Shown: positions 24,418-33,918, numbered from the stretch's first letter. The stretch is 64,000 nt of DNA from Leifsonia sp. ku-ls (GCA_003367665.1 QKXI01000012.1:1-64000); one strand, 5' to 3'. The notes: generated by a model not told the origin, from the sequence alone. Program-made: numbers and translations.

Positions 24418-25941
24418 GTGCTGCTGGACACGCTCGTCGCGACGACCGAGACCGTCGCCTCCACGCGCTCCCGCCTGGCGAAGGTGGACGCGCTGGCCGC
24501 CCTGCTCTCGGCCCTCGACCCGGACGAGATCGCCCCGGCCGTCGGCTTCCTCGTCGGCAAGGCCCGCCAGGGCCGGGTGGGCGTCGGCTGGCGCGGCCTC
24601 TCCGGCGCGATGGGCGAGCCCGCCGCCGAGCCGACGCTGACGGTCGACGACCTCGACCGGCTGCTGGACGCACTCGGCGCGCTCGGCGGCGCCGGCTCGG
24701 CGGGCGAGCGCACGCGCACGCTGCGCGACTTCACCGCGCGGGCGACAGCACGCGAGCAGGACTTCATCGCCCGGGTGCTGCTCGGCGAGATGCGCACGGG
24801 AGCCCTGGAGGGCGTGCTCACGGACGCGATCGCGCGCGCCGCCGACCGGCCGGGCGAGGCGGTCCGCCGCGCCGCGATGCTGTCGGGCGACCTCGGTGAG
24901 ACGGCGCGGCTCGCCCTCACCGGCACGGCCGACGAGCTGGACGCCGTCGGCCTCGTGGTCGGCCGCCCGGTGCTGCCCATGCTGGCGGCCTCGGCCCCGA
25001 CCGCGAGCGACGCGCTCGCGACGACGGGGGAGGCGTCGGTCGAGTACAAGCTCGACGGCGCGCGCATCCAGGTGCACCGGCACGGCGACGAAGTGCGCGT
25101 GTTCACCCGCAACCTGGCCGACATCACCCACCGGCTGCCGGAGGTGGTGGAGGTGGTGCGCCGGCTGCCGGTGCGCGACGTCATCCTCGACGGCGAGACG
25201 CTGTCGCTCGACGAGGACGGCGCGCCGCGGCCGTTCCAGGAGACGATGTCACGGTTTGGCGCCGAGGCCGTGCGCGAGACCGTGTTGCATCCCTGGTTCT
25301 TCGACGTGCTGCACGTCGACGGGCGCGACCTGCTCGACGAGCCGCTCTCCACCCGGCTGGCCGAGCTGGAGCGCATCGCCGCCGAGCACCGCATCCCTGG
25401 CGAGGTCACGGCCGACCCCGACGTGGCAGAGCGGGTCGCGCGCGACGCCCTCGCCGCCGGCCAGGAGGGCGTCGTGGTGAAGGCGATCGACTCGCCCTAT
25501 GCCGCCGGGCGGCGCGGTTCCAGCTGGGTCAAGGTGAAGCCCGTGCACACCTACGATCTGGTCGTGCTCGCCGTGGAGTGGGGCTCGGGACGCCGCCAGG
25601 GCCTGCTCTCGAACATCCACCTGGGCGCACGCGACCCCGAAGGGGAGTTCGGCGAGCCCGGCGGGTTCGTCATGGTCGGCAAGACCTTCAAGGGCCTCAC
25701 CGACAAGCTGCTGGCGTGGCAGACCGAGCACTTCCAGGAGATCGAGCTGCGCCGCACGCCAGGAACGGTGTGGGTCGCCCCGACGACGGTCGTGGAGATC
25801 GCCATCGACGGCGTCCAGCGCTCCAGTCGCTACCCGGGCGGCATCGCGCTGCGCTTCGCCCGGGTGAAGCGCTACCGCGACGACAAGGACGCGGGCGAGG
25901 CCGACACCATCCAGACGCTGCGGTCGCTGCTGCGGGGGTGA
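24418..25941 (+). CDS. ATP-dependent DNA ligase (LigB-type)
   Basis: 507 aa from GTG 24418 (MLLDTLVATTETVASTRSRLAK), the same N-terminal pattern as mycobacterial LigB. The N-terminal DNA-binding domain (1-190) precedes the adenylation domain, with the catalytic lysine Lys211 in EYKLDGARIQ. It then has FTRNLADITHRLPE, DGETLSLDEDG, EGVVVKAIDSPY and SSWVKVKP, and a C-terminal OB fold. It joins nicks using ATP, as an accessory to the NAD-dependent replicative ligase, probably in repair. Convergent with the Lrp gene (10-nt gap). Confidence 0.93.
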   Translation: MLLDTLVATTETVASTRSRLAKVDALAALLSALDPDEIAPAVGFLVGKARQGRVGVGWRGLSGAMGEPAAEPTLTVDDLDRLLDALGALGGAGSAGERTRTLRDFTARATAREQDFIARVLLGEMRTGALEGVLTDAIARAADRPGEAVRRAAMLSGDLGETARLALTGTADELDAVGLVVGRPVLPMLAASAPTASDALATTGEASVEYKLDGARIQVHRHGDEVRVFTRNLADITHRLPEVVEVVRRLPVRDVILDGETLSLDEDGAPRPFQETMSRFGAEAVRETVLHPWFFDVLHVDGRDLLDEPLSTRLAELERIAAEHRIPGEVTADPDVAERVARDALAAGQEGVVVKAIDSPYAAGRRGSSWVKVKPVHTYDLVVLAVEWGSGRRQGLLSNIHLGARDPEGEFGEPGGFVMVGKTFKGLTDKLLAWQTEHFQEIELRRTPGTVWVAPTTVVEIAIDGVQRSSRYPGGIALRFARVKRYRDDKDAGEADTIQTLRSLLRG

Positions 25942-25951
25942 TGGCCGCGGC

Positions 25952-26986
25952 TCACGCCCTCCGCCGCTCCCGCTCCCCGGTCTCGTAGCCGACCTGCGCG
26001 CGCCACCACGGCGTCTCGATGAAGCCGCGCTTGAGGTACAGCAGCTCCATCGCGCCGGTCCAGCCCTCGACGCCGTCGAGCACGGAGAGGGTGTGCGAGA
26101 TGAACTCGTTCAGCTCGGCCACGGACGGGGTGATGAGCTCACAGAACAGCGAGTTGTCGTCGAGCAGCGACGCGAGGTACCGCACGGCCGGGTACGCCGA
26201 CAGCGCCGCCGCCACCGCCTCCAGCCGCGACGGCGCCACCTTCACCAGCAGCAGCGTCTCGGCGCCCATCCCGAGCGCGGCGGCCGGCACCAGCGTCAGG
26301 ATGTCGAGGCAGCGGTTGGCGCGCATCCGGTCGAAGCGGCGGCGCACGCTCGACTCGTTCATGCCCGTCCGGTCGCCGATCGCCTGGAAGGTGACCCGGC
26401 CGTCGTCGCGCAGCGCGGCGAGGATGCGGCGGTCCGCCTCGTCCAGGTGGTCCGGCTCGCAGACCTCGGCGTCGACGAGCGAGGTCTTCTCGTCCTCCTG
26501 CGGCAGGTTCATCGTCTCGGCGAACAGCTGACGGCTCCAGTCGTGCCGCACCTTGTGCACGTGCATGATGAGGTCGCTGCGCCAGCGCTTGATGCCCGCG
26601 ATCGACTGCAGCTGCTGGATGAGCTGCGGGTAGTGCGCGGCGCCGCCGGTGACCACGACCTCGGCCATGATGTCGTACTGGCCGGTCACGAGCGTGAGGA
26701 AGCGGACGTCGGCGTGCTCGACCAGCGCCGCGGCCACCTCCAGCTGCGTGCCGGGGCGGCAGTTCAACCGGACGAGGAACGTGTCCACCTGGCCGGAACT
26801 GCCGAGCGCCGGGACGACGGCGATCCGGACGACGCCGTCGGCGAGCAGCTGCTGCCCGCGCCGGGCGACCGTCGCGGACGAGCTCCCCACCATGTCGGCG
26901 ATCGCCGTCCAGCTGGCGCGCCCGTCGTGCTGCAGCGCGACGATGATCCTGCGGTCGAGGTCGTCGAGGGTGTCGAGCGCCTTCAC
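25952..26986 (-). CDS. Tandem Lrp/AsnC-family regulator (two HTH-RAM units)
   Basis: 344 aa from GTG 26986, overlapping the stop of the upstream hydrolase by GTGA. Two complete AsnC units are fused. Unit 1 has LDDLDRRIIVALQHDGRASW and a RAM domain to about 150. Unit 2 has LDEADRRILAALRDDGRVTFQ, then MNESSVRRRFDRM, then a second RAM domain. A tandem protein can act as a built-in dimer. It is the last gene of the peptide-uptake operon and is probably its regulator, sensing a peptide-derived amino acid. Confidence 0.88.
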   Translation of the reverse strand: MKALDTLDDLDRRIIVALQHDGRASWTAIADMVGSSSATVARRGQQLLADGVVRIAVVPALGSSGQVDTFLVRLNCRPGTQLEVAAALVEHADVRFLTLVTGQYDIMAEVVVTGGAAHYPQLIQQLQSIAGIKRWRSDLIMHVHKVRHDWSRQLFAETMNLPQEDEKTSLVDAEVCEPDHLDEADRRILAALRDDGRVTFQAIGDRTGMNESSVRRRFDRMRANRCLDILTLVPAAALGMGAETLLLVKVAPSRLEAVAAALSAYPAVRYLASLLDDNSLFCELITPSVAELNEFISHTLSVLDGVEGWTGAMELLYLKRGFIETPWWRAQVGYETGERERRRA

Positions 26987-27891
26987 TCGGACGCCGCGCT
27001 CCGCACCGGAGGCACCACCTCGTGCAGGAAGTCCCGCACCGTCCTGGTCCATTCCTCCGCCTCCTCGATCTGTGGGGAGTGGCCCGACTTCTCGAAGATC
27101 GCGAGCCGCGCATCCGGGATGAGCGACGCGATCGTCTCCGAGCACGAGACCGGGGTGATCCAGTCGGTGCGCCCGACGGTCACCAGCGTCGGTGCGGTGA
27201 TCCCCGGGAGCGCCCCCTTGAGATCATAGGTCGGAAGGTTCTTCGAGAAGGCGTAATTGTGCGCCTCGTACCGGTACGGCGTCGCCTGGACCTTCCGCTC
27301 GACCGCCTCCGGGTCGTAGACGTAGTCGTACAGCGGCAGGATCTCGCGCCAGCAGTCGCGCAGGTCGTCGTTGTCGCGCACCCGGCCCTCGTCGATGCGG
27401 TCGAACTTCTCCATGTCGACGGTGACCCGGTCGGAGGCGAGCGCGTTCCGGCGCGACAGCTCGGAGTGGGAGTTGTCGGCGGCGGTGTCGCGCAGCACCA
27501 GCGCCATCACGCGCTCGGGATAGCGGGTGGCGTACTCGAGCGACATGAAGCCGCCGTACGAGCCGCCGGCCATGACGATCCGCTCCGCGCCGATCCACTC
27601 GCGCAGCGCGTCGATGTCGGCCGCCCACTGCTCGTGGCTGAACTCGCCCTGGCCCTCGCTCTCCCCGGAGCCCCGCGCGTCGAACACGACGACGCGGTAC
27701 TCGTCGGCGAGGCGGCCGAAGCTGGCGCGCGGCTCGGCCCGGGAGCCGAGGCCCGGCGCGCCGTGGTGCGTGATGATGACGGGCGCATCCTCCGGGCCCA
27801 GCACCTCGACGGCGAGACGGTTGCCGTTGATCTCGACGAATTGAGCGGTGGTGGTCGCGGCGGCGAACTCCGGGGAGACGTCGGTGCTCAC
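26983..27891 (-). CDS. Alpha/beta hydrolase, proline-iminopeptidase-like (S33)
   Basis: 302 aa. The triad is visible: nucleophile in VMAGGSYGGFMSLEYATRYP, Asp in VTVGRTDWITP, and His in EKSGHSPQIEE. The oxyanion segment ITHHGAPGLGS resembles HGGPG of prolyl aminopeptidases, with altered spacing. The lid (about 150-215) is typical of S33. It probably cleaves an N-terminal residue or amide from an imported peptide in the cytoplasm. The start lies 23 nt after the M24 gene, and its stop overlaps the Lrp start. Confidence 0.85.
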   Translation of the reverse strand: MSTDVSPEFAAATTTAQFVEINGNRLAVEVLGPEDAPVIITHHGAPGLGSRAEPRASFGRLADEYRVVVFDARGSGESEGQGEFSHEQWAADIDALREWIGAERIVMAGGSYGGFMSLEYATRYPERVMALVLRDTAADNSHSELSRRNALASDRVTVDMEKFDRIDEGRVRDNDDLRDCWREILPLYDYVYDPEAVERKVQATPYRYEAHNYAFSKNLPTYDLKGALPGITAPTLVTVGRTDWITPVSCSETIASLIPDARLAIFEKSGHSPQIEEAEEWTRTVRDFLHEVVPPVRSAASE

Positions 27892-27914
27892 GGGTGGTCC
27901 TTTCTTTCTGCGGT

Positions 27915-29087
27915 TCAGAGGTCGATGGTGCAGTGGTCGAGGTCGCGCGGGAACGCGGTCAGTGGGCGCGACCCCTCCTCCGTCACCAGCATCGAGTCGG
28001 AGATGCGGTACCCGGCGTGGCCCGGGATGTAGATGCCGGGCTCGTTCGAGACGATCATCCCCGCCTCAAGCACGGTGGAGTCGCCGTCCTCCAGCCACGG
28101 CGGCTCGTGCATCCCGAGGCCGATGCCGTGGCCCTGGCGGTGGCGCAGGTAGCCGCCGAGGCCGGCGTCACGGAGGACGTCGAGGCACTCGGCGTTCGCG
28201 GCGCGGCACTCTCGGCCGGGGCGGATGGCCGCGCCACCGGTGGCCTGCGCCAGTCGGACCGCGTCGTGGTACCGCCGCTGCTCGGCGGTCGGCGTGCCGA
28301 GCACGAACGTGCGCTCGCCCTCGACGAAGCGGCCGCCGACCGCGCAGCCGAGCGAGAGCATGAAGGTGTCGCCCGGCTGCAGACGGTAGCCGGACGGGAG
28401 CCCGTGCGGGTACGCGGAGTTGGCGCCGGCGTAGACCAGGCCGCCCGCGAGCGGGGAGACCACGATCACGTCGTCGTGCTCGGCGTACATCGTCGCCACG
28501 CCCACGCCGCCGACGTGCGAGGCCAGCTCCGCCTCGCTCGGCAGCACGCCGCCGGCCGCGATGCTCTCGCGGACGAGCGCGACGCCGGCCTCCAGCATGA
28601 GGTCGGTGATGCGCGCGGCCTCCGCGTGCAGCGCGACCTCCTCCGGCAGCTTGACGTAGCGCGTCTCGGTCACGAGCGGGGTGGGCACCGCCTCCGCAGC
28701 GTCGAGTTCTGCGAAGGCGGCGGACTGGCGCTCCCAGGTCATCCCGGTGGAGAAGCCGACACGGCCGGAGCGGCCGACGCGGCCCGCGAGGGCGCGGAAC
28801 GGCGGCAGCACGCCGGGGAACTCCGGGTAGGAGACGAGGACGGCGCGGGCGGACTGCCGCTCGGCGTTCTCGCGCTCGAGCTCGGGCACAAGCAGCACCG
28901 TGTCGCCGTCGGCGTCCAGCCACACGGCGACCGGCCGCTCGCTCGGGTGGTGGAAGAACCCGGTGAGGTACGCGACGTCCTCCGGCGAGTCGGTCAGCAC
29001 GGCGTCGAGGCCGTCCTCGACCAGTCGCGAGCGGACGCGGCCCTGCAGCCGATCGAGGGCCTCGGCGGTCAGGCGGGTGGGGAACAC
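27915..29087 (-). CDS. M24-fold (creatinase/Xaa-Pro peptidase-like) hydrolase with altered metal site
   Basis: 390 aa: a creatinase N-terminal domain (1-135) followed by a pita-bread domain. The catalytic and metal His in RQGHGIGLGMHEPP and the Glu in SNEPGIYIPG are present. The canonical first Asp (GD-x4-D) is Ser in PGDTFMLSLGC, the second Asp (DITRT) is Glu in VEGERTF, and the last Glu is Ser in YRISDSMLV. This loss of three of five ligands matches metal-free members such as creatinase rather than Xaa-Pro dipeptidase. The substrate may be an N-substituted amino acid or cyclic amide; ectoine hydrolase is a related alternative. Placed directly after the permease genes. Confidence 0.85.
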   Translation of the reverse strand: MFPTRLTAEALDRLQGRVRSRLVEDGLDAVLTDSPEDVAYLTGFFHHPSERPVAVWLDADGDTVLLVPELERENAERQSARAVLVSYPEFPGVLPPFRALAGRVGRSGRVGFSTGMTWERQSAAFAELDAAEAVPTPLVTETRYVKLPEEVALHAEAARITDLMLEAGVALVRESIAAGGVLPSEAELASHVGGVGVATMYAEHDDVIVVSPLAGGLVYAGANSAYPHGLPSGYRLQPGDTFMLSLGCAVGGRFVEGERTFVLGTPTAEQRRYHDAVRLAQATGGAAIRPGRECRAANAECLDVLRDAGLGGYLRHRQGHGIGLGMHEPPWLEDGDSTVLEAGMIVSNEPGIYIPGHAGYRISDSMLVTEEGSRPLTAFPRDLDHCTIDL

Positions 29088-29102
29088 GGCACTCCTCGGC
29101 TC

Positions 29103-30002
29103 TCAGCGGCGGCGCGACTTGGGGTTGCGCGCGTCGTTGTAGGCGATCGAGAGCAGGGTGGCGGAGAGCACCAGCAGCAGGATCGCGATGGACGGGAACA
29201 GGGTCAGCCACCAGGCGCTCGACATGGCGCCGGACTGCTGCGCCTCGTAGAGGATGCGGCCCCACGACCACACGTTCGGGTCGCCGAGGCCGAGGAAAGC
29301 GAGGCCGGCGGCGGAGAGCACGGCCCGGGACGCGGTCACCACGACCGAGACGACGATGACCGGCGTGACGGCCGGAACCACGTGGCGCACGATGATCCAC
29401 AGCGGGGAGGACGTCATCAGCCGGGCGGCGTCGACGTACGGCAGCCGCACGACGGTGAGCGCCTGCGAGCGGACCAGCCGGGTCACCTCGGGCCAGGAGA
29501 ACGCGGCGACCACGAGGATGATCGTGGTCGTGCTCGGGCCGACCAGCGCCGCGATGAGGATCATCAGCGGCAGCACGGGCAGCGAGAGGGTGAGGTCGAC
29601 GATCACGCTGATGATGCCGTCGAGGCGGCGGAAGTAGGCGCCGGCGACGGCGACGACCGTGCCGACCACGATGGCGATGGCGGAGGCCGCGACGGCGACC
29701 AGGATGCTCTGCTGCGAGCCCCAGATCACCTCGCCGAACACGTCCCGGCCCAGGCTGTCGGTGCCGAACCAGTGCGCGCCGCTCGGCGGTGCCAGCACCG
29801 GGTCGCCGTAGCTCGGCGGGTAGGGCGCGATGAGCGGCGCCGCGATCGCGACGACGGTGAGCAGGATGAGCACGGCGAGCGCGATCATCCCGAGCGGCTC
29901 GCGCCGGAACGCGCGCCAGGTCTGGGCGGCGGCGCGCCCGTTCTCCAGCGCGACCGGCTCGACGCCGACGGCGGCCTCGGTGACGACTGCTGCCTGGGTC
30001 AT
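29103..30002 (-). CDS. dppC: Peptide ABC transporter permease (DppC-like)
   Basis: 299 aa from ATG 30002, overlapping the DppB stop by ATGA. Six helices are visible, together with the N-terminal extension typical of DppC/OppC (MTQAAVVTEAAVG). Signature segments are APPSGAHWFGTDSLGRDVF and the EAA-like loop VDAARLMTSSPLWIIVRHVVPAV. It forms the membrane channel with DppB for uptake of peptides. The terminal RNPKSRRR tail is cytoplasmic. Confidence 0.93.
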   Translation of the reverse strand: MTQAAVVTEAAVGVEPVALENGRAAAQTWRAFRREPLGMIALAVLILLTVVAIAAPLIAPYPPSYGDPVLAPPSGAHWFGTDSLGRDVFGEVIWGSQQSILVAVAASAIAIVVGTVVAVAGAYFRRLDGIISVIVDLTLSLPVLPLMILIAALVGPSTTTIILVVAAFSWPEVTRLVRSQALTVVRLPYVDAARLMTSSPLWIIVRHVVPAVTPVIVVSVVVTASRAVLSAAGLAFLGLGDPNVWSWGRILYEAQQSGAMSSAWWLTLFPSIAILLLVLSATLLSIAYNDARNPKSRRR

Positions 30003-30961
30003 GCCTTCTTCACTCTCGGGTCGAGGAAACCGTAGACGGTGTCGGTGAGCATGTTCGCGACCACGACGGTGATGGCGAGCATGAGGAACGCGCCCTGGAG
30101 CACGGGGAAGTCGAGCTGGGTGACGGCCTCGTAGATGCCGCGGCCGATGCCCGGGTAGGCGAACACCGTCTCGGTGAGCACCGCGCCGCCGACGAGGAAC
30201 CCGAGCTGCAGCCCGATCAGGGTCGTCGTGGGCAGCAGCGCGTTGCGGAGGGCGTGCTTCCACAGCACCCGGCGGTACGGCAGGCCGTTGGCGCGGGCGA
30301 GCGTGGTGTAGTCCTCCCCCAGCGCGTCGATGAGCGTCGAGCGCATGGTCAGCACGTACGACCCCAGCTGGACGAGCATCAGCGAGATGGCGGGAAGGAT
30401 GAGGTGGCTCGCGACCGAGCCGTACCAGGCCATCCCGTAGGCGTCCTGGTCGTAGGCGCCGCCGATCGGCAGCCAGTGCAGCATCAGGCCGAAGACGAAC
30501 AGCAGCAGGACGCCGATGCTCGGGACGAAGATGGACTGGCCGGTCACCCCGATGACCTGCACCACCTTGTCGAGGAACCGGCCCCGGTGGGAGGCCGCCA
30601 GCACCCCGAGCGGGATGCCGACGGCCACCGTGAGCACCAGGGCGGTGCCGGTGAGCAGCAGCGTCCACGGGAGCCTCTGCATCAGCACGTCGAGCACAGG
30701 AATCGACTGCGTGAACGAGACTCCCAGGTTTCCCTGGACCAACTGCCACAGATAGATGCCGTACTGCACGATCAGCGGCTGATCGAGCCCGTACTGCTTG
30801 AGCAGGGCCGCCCTCGTGTCCTCGGTCATGTTCGGGCTGGCCACGGCCAGCGCGGGGTCTCCGGGAAGGAGGCGCAGGAGCAGGAACGTCACGGTCACGG
30901 CGAACCAGATCGTGAGCACTCCCCTCCCCAGCCTCGGGAGCAGGAACAGGAACCGGGACAC
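29999..30961 (-). CDS. dppB: Peptide ABC transporter permease (DppB-like)
   Basis: 320 aa from GTG 30961. Six helices are visible. MSRFLFLLPRLGRGVLTIWFAVTVTFLLLRLLPGDPA is the standard N-terminus, and the EAA loop is ARANGLPYRRVLWKHALRNALLP. It pairs with DppC. The 19-nt gap to the binding-protein gene and the ATGA overlap with dppC show one operon. Confidence 0.93.
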   Translation of the reverse strand: MSRFLFLLPRLGRGVLTIWFAVTVTFLLLRLLPGDPALAVASPNMTEDTRAALLKQYGLDQPLIVQYGIYLWQLVQGNLGVSFTQSIPVLDVLMQRLPWTLLLTGTALVLTVAVGIPLGVLAASHRGRFLDKVVQVIGVTGQSIFVPSIGVLLLFVFGLMLHWLPIGGAYDQDAYGMAWYGSVASHLILPAISLMLVQLGSYVLTMRSTLIDALGEDYTTLARANGLPYRRVLWKHALRNALLPTTTLIGLQLGFLVGGAVLTETVFAYPGIGRGIYEAVTQLDFPVLQGAFLMLAITVVVANMLTDTVYGFLDPRVKKA

Positions 30962-30980
30962 GCGGGCGGCCTCGCTTTCG

Positions 30981-32597
30981 CTACTTGCCGGTCGGGTGCG
31001 CCGAGGCGACCGAGACCGGGTTGACGATGGACAGCAGCTCGCTGGGCTTCGAGACGAACCCGGTCCACTTCGAGCTGGACGCGAAGTACAGGTTCTGCGT
31101 GTACATGATGTTGTCGTACACGTTGTCCCGCACGATCTTCGCGGCCTCCCGCATCAGCTTCACCTTCTCCTTCTTGTCGGTGGTCGCGGTGCCCTGGGCG
31201 ATCAGGTCGTTGAGCTTCGCGTCGTCGACGTAGGAGTAGTTGATGGCGCCTCCGGGGAGGTAGGCGAGCGTCATGTTCGTCACCGGGTCGTCCATGATGG
31301 CGAAGTTGCCGGCGTAGATGTCGAAGTCGCCCTTGTTGGTCATGGCCAGGTACGTGTTGCGCTCCGTGCCCTGCAGCTCGATCGGGATGCCCGCCTTGGC
31401 CGCGCTGTCCTTCACCAGGGTCGCCCACTGCGAGGTGACGCTGTCCTGCAGCGAGTAGATCAGCCGAAACTTCACCGGGAACATGCCGTCGGCGCCCGCG
31501 GTGTAGCCCGCCTTCTCCATCAGCGACCGCGCCTTCTCGGTGTCGAACGCGTACTCCTTGATCGACGGGTCGTAGTAGTCCTTCAGCACGGGCATGAGCG
31601 GGCTGGAGCCGGTCGAGACCGCCTGGCCCTGCAGCACGACCTTCCGGATGGCGTCGTAGTCGACCGCCTGCGAGAGCGCCTGCCGCACCTCGAGCTTCGC
31701 CAGCACCGGGTTGTTCATGTTGTAGGTCATGTGGGCGTAACCGAGGCCCACCGCCTCCGTGACCGTGATGCCGCTCGTGCTCTTCAGCTTCGCGACCTGC
31801 GCGGGCGGGAGGGCGTTGGCGATCGCATCCACCTCGCCGCTCTGCAGGGCGAGGATCTCGGTGTTGATGTCCGGGAAGACCCGGTACACGACCTTGGCCG
31901 ACAGCGGCGTCCCGCCCTTCACCAGCGGGTAGTCGTCGACGCGGTCCAGCGTGTAGCTCTGGCCGACCTGCACCTTCGTCAGCTTGTACGGGCCGGCGCT
32001 CACCCAGCCGCCGTCCTTGCCGTCATTCGGGAAGGTGGCGACCGAGTCGGCCTTCTCGAAGACGTGCTTCGGGACGATGTTGCCCCAGAAGCCGATCTCC
32101 TCGACGATCGACGAGTCGGGCTTGGTGAGGGTGAACTCCACCCGGGTCTTGGAGACGGCCTTCGCCGTGTCCAGGTTGCCGAGCTGGCCGTAGAAGGTGC
32201 CGGAGGGCTTGTCCTTCTTGACCGCGTTCATCGTCCAGGCGACGTCCTCGGCGGTGACCGGCTGGCCGTCGCTCCACTTCATGTCGTCGCGGATCTCGTA
32301 GAACCCGGTGGTGTCGTTCACGTACCCCCACTTGGTCGCGAGCTGCGGCTTCTTCGAGCCGTCGTTCGCGATCTCCAGCAGGTGCGGGTACATCAGGTTG
32401 GTGATCCAGTAGTCGCTGCGGCTGTTGCCGATCAGCGGGTTGTAGTTGACGACGTCGGTCGTCGTGGCGATCGTGAGCGTGGCCGAGCCGGCCGTCGCGG
32501 TGCTCGCCGCGGGCGGGGCGCTCGGCGCGCAGGCGCTCAGGGCCAGGGCCGCGACCGCCAGGCCGGCCGCCGCGACCGCGATCTTCCGTGGGCGCAT
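30981..32597 (-). CDS. Peptide ABC transporter substrate-binding lipoprotein (SBP_bac_5)
   Basis: 538 aa from ATG 32597. The lipoprotein signal MRPRKIAVAAAGLAVAALALSAC has a lipobox (Cys23). The family-5 motifs are present: PQLATKWGY, GFYEIRDDMKWSDGQPVTAEDVAWTMN, GPYKLTK and VRQALSQAVDYDAI. It captures peptides or similar compounds outside the membrane and hands them to DppB/DppC. The stop of the dipeptidase overlaps its start (TGATG). The ligand is unknown, but the operon points to a dipeptide-like compound. Confidence 0.93.
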   Translation of the reverse strand: MRPRKIAVAAAGLAVAALALSACAPSAPPAASTATAGSATLTIATTTDVVNYNPLIGNSRSDYWITNLMYPHLLEIANDGSKKPQLATKWGYVNDTTGFYEIRDDMKWSDGQPVTAEDVAWTMNAVKKDKPSGTFYGQLGNLDTAKAVSKTRVEFTLTKPDSSIVEEIGFWGNIVPKHVFEKADSVATFPNDGKDGGWVSAGPYKLTKVQVGQSYTLDRVDDYPLVKGGTPLSAKVVYRVFPDINTEILALQSGEVDAIANALPPAQVAKLKSTSGITVTEAVGLGYAHMTYNMNNPVLAKLEVRQALSQAVDYDAIRKVVLQGQAVSTGSSPLMPVLKDYYDPSIKEYAFDTEKARSLMEKAGYTAGADGMFPVKFRLIYSLQDSVTSQWATLVKDSAAKAGIPIELQGTERNTYLAMTNKGDFDIYAGNFAIMDDPVTNMTLAYLPGGAINYSYVDDAKLNDLIAQGTATTDKKEKVKLMREAAKIVRDNVYDNIMYTQNLYFASSSKWTGFVSKPSELLSIVNPVSVASAHPTGK

Positions 32598-33805
32598 CAG
32601 ACCCACACCTCCTTCAGGACCCGAAGAGTGTTGCCACCCACGACGGCGCGGATCTCGTCGTCGGAGTAGTCGTGCTTCACCAGCCAGCCGATGATGTTGT
32701 AGAACTCCTCGGCCGGGTTCTCGATCCCGTCGACGTACTCGACCTTCTCGTAGTCGACGTGACCGTGCGCCTGCCCGATGGACAGGTTGGACGAGAACGC
32801 GTCGTGCAGTCCGACGTGGTCGCCGAACAGCGTGTCCGGGCCGAAGCTGACGTGCTCCAGGCCGACCAGGTCGACGCAGTACTGGAAGTGGTCCATGACC
32901 GACTCCAGCGAGTGCCGCGGGTGCTGCGGCGAGAGCGTGGTGTGCGGGGCCGCCTCGATGCCGATGACGCCGCCGCGCTTCGCGCACTCGATGATCGTCT
33001 CGTCGGTCTTCATCCGGTTCGTCGGCCAGAGCCCGCGAGCGCCGGCGTGGGTGATGAAGACCGGCTTGGTGGAGGCCTTGATCGCGTCGACCGCGGTGCG
33101 GTCACCGGAGTGCGAGACGTCGATCGCGATGCCGAGCTTGTTCATCCGCTCGATCGCGCGCTCGCCGAAGTAGGTGAGCCCGCCGTCGCCGCGCTCCTTG
33201 AGCCCGGAGCCGAGGTAGTTGGCCTCGGAGTAGGCGATGCCCATCTGGCGGACGCCGAAGCCGTAGAGCACGTCGAGCCGGTCGACCTCGTTCTCGATCG
33301 GGGTCGCGGCCTCCAGCGCGAAGATGTGCGCGATCCGACCGGTCTCTGCGGCGTACTCGATGTCCTTGATCGTCTCGCCCTTGATGACGAAGTCCTGGTG
33401 CGCGAGATCGGCCATGCGCACGCCGAGGTCGAAGAGCACGTCCTGGTACTTCCAGCCGGCGTCGCTGGAGATGCAGCAGGTGCCGTCCATCCCGTTGTCG
33501 AACACCGCGGTGATGCCCGAGCGCGAGAGGCCCTGGTAGCCGGTTGGTTCGCGGCCCTGGCGGATGTGGTCGCGGAGCTGGGTCATGTCCTCCGGGAAGA
33601 CCTGCACGTGGTCGTGCAGCGAGATGACCGTGGACTCGGAGAGCAGCGTCGTCGTCCGCTCCTTCTGGGCGTCGCTGAGGTCGAGGCCGGCGTACGCGGG
33701 GACGCGGCCGATCTGCTTGGCGTAGCGGAACTCGCGGTAGTCCTTGCCGGGCTCCAGGTAGTCGTAGGCCGTGTAGCCGGTGTAGCGCGGTGCTGGGTCG
33801 AGCAC
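32597..33805 (-). CDS. Peptidase M19 (membrane-dipeptidase family) with HxH first-ligand motif
   Basis: 402 aa from GTG 33805, chosen because GAAGGAG lies at the right spacing. M19 features are VSHSGDRTAVDAI (a His ligand) and FITHAGARGL (a His ligand), with the Glu ligand in FALEAATPIENE. The first motif is SLHDHVQV, where M19 enzymes normally have H-x-D (GHNDLP), so the Asp is His. DTLFGDHVGLHD and GGNTLRVLKEVW close the fold. It hydrolyses dipeptides or related amides with zinc. First gene of the minus-strand operon. No signal peptide, so it acts after import. Confidence 0.88.
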   Translation of the reverse strand: MLDPAPRYTGYTAYDYLEPGKDYREFRYAKQIGRVPAYAGLDLSDAQKERTTTLLSESTVISLHDHVQVFPEDMTQLRDHIRQGREPTGYQGLSRSGITAVFDNGMDGTCCISSDAGWKYQDVLFDLGVRMADLAHQDFVIKGETIKDIEYAAETGRIAHIFALEAATPIENEVDRLDVLYGFGVRQMGIAYSEANYLGSGLKERGDGGLTYFGERAIERMNKLGIAIDVSHSGDRTAVDAIKASTKPVFITHAGARGLWPTNRMKTDETIIECAKRGGVIGIEAAPHTTLSPQHPRHSLESVMDHFQYCVDLVGLEHVSFGPDTLFGDHVGLHDAFSSNLSIGQAHGHVDYEKVEYVDGIENPAEEFYNIIGWLVKHDYSDDEIRAVVGGNTLRVLKEVWV

Positions 33806-33918
33806 GCTGTCTCCTTCGTCCTGGTGAGGGGTGGGGTGCTGCGCAATCAGGCGCAACAGGAGTCAATCTCGCGGATATCCGGCGTCTGTGTCAACATTGA
33901 TTCAGAAATTCGGCACGG

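Noticed and set aside
24418-25941. DNA ligase gene as part of a non-homologous end-joining system
   Set aside because: No Ku or LigD polymerase/nuclease domain is present, so it is a stand-alone LigB-type ligase.
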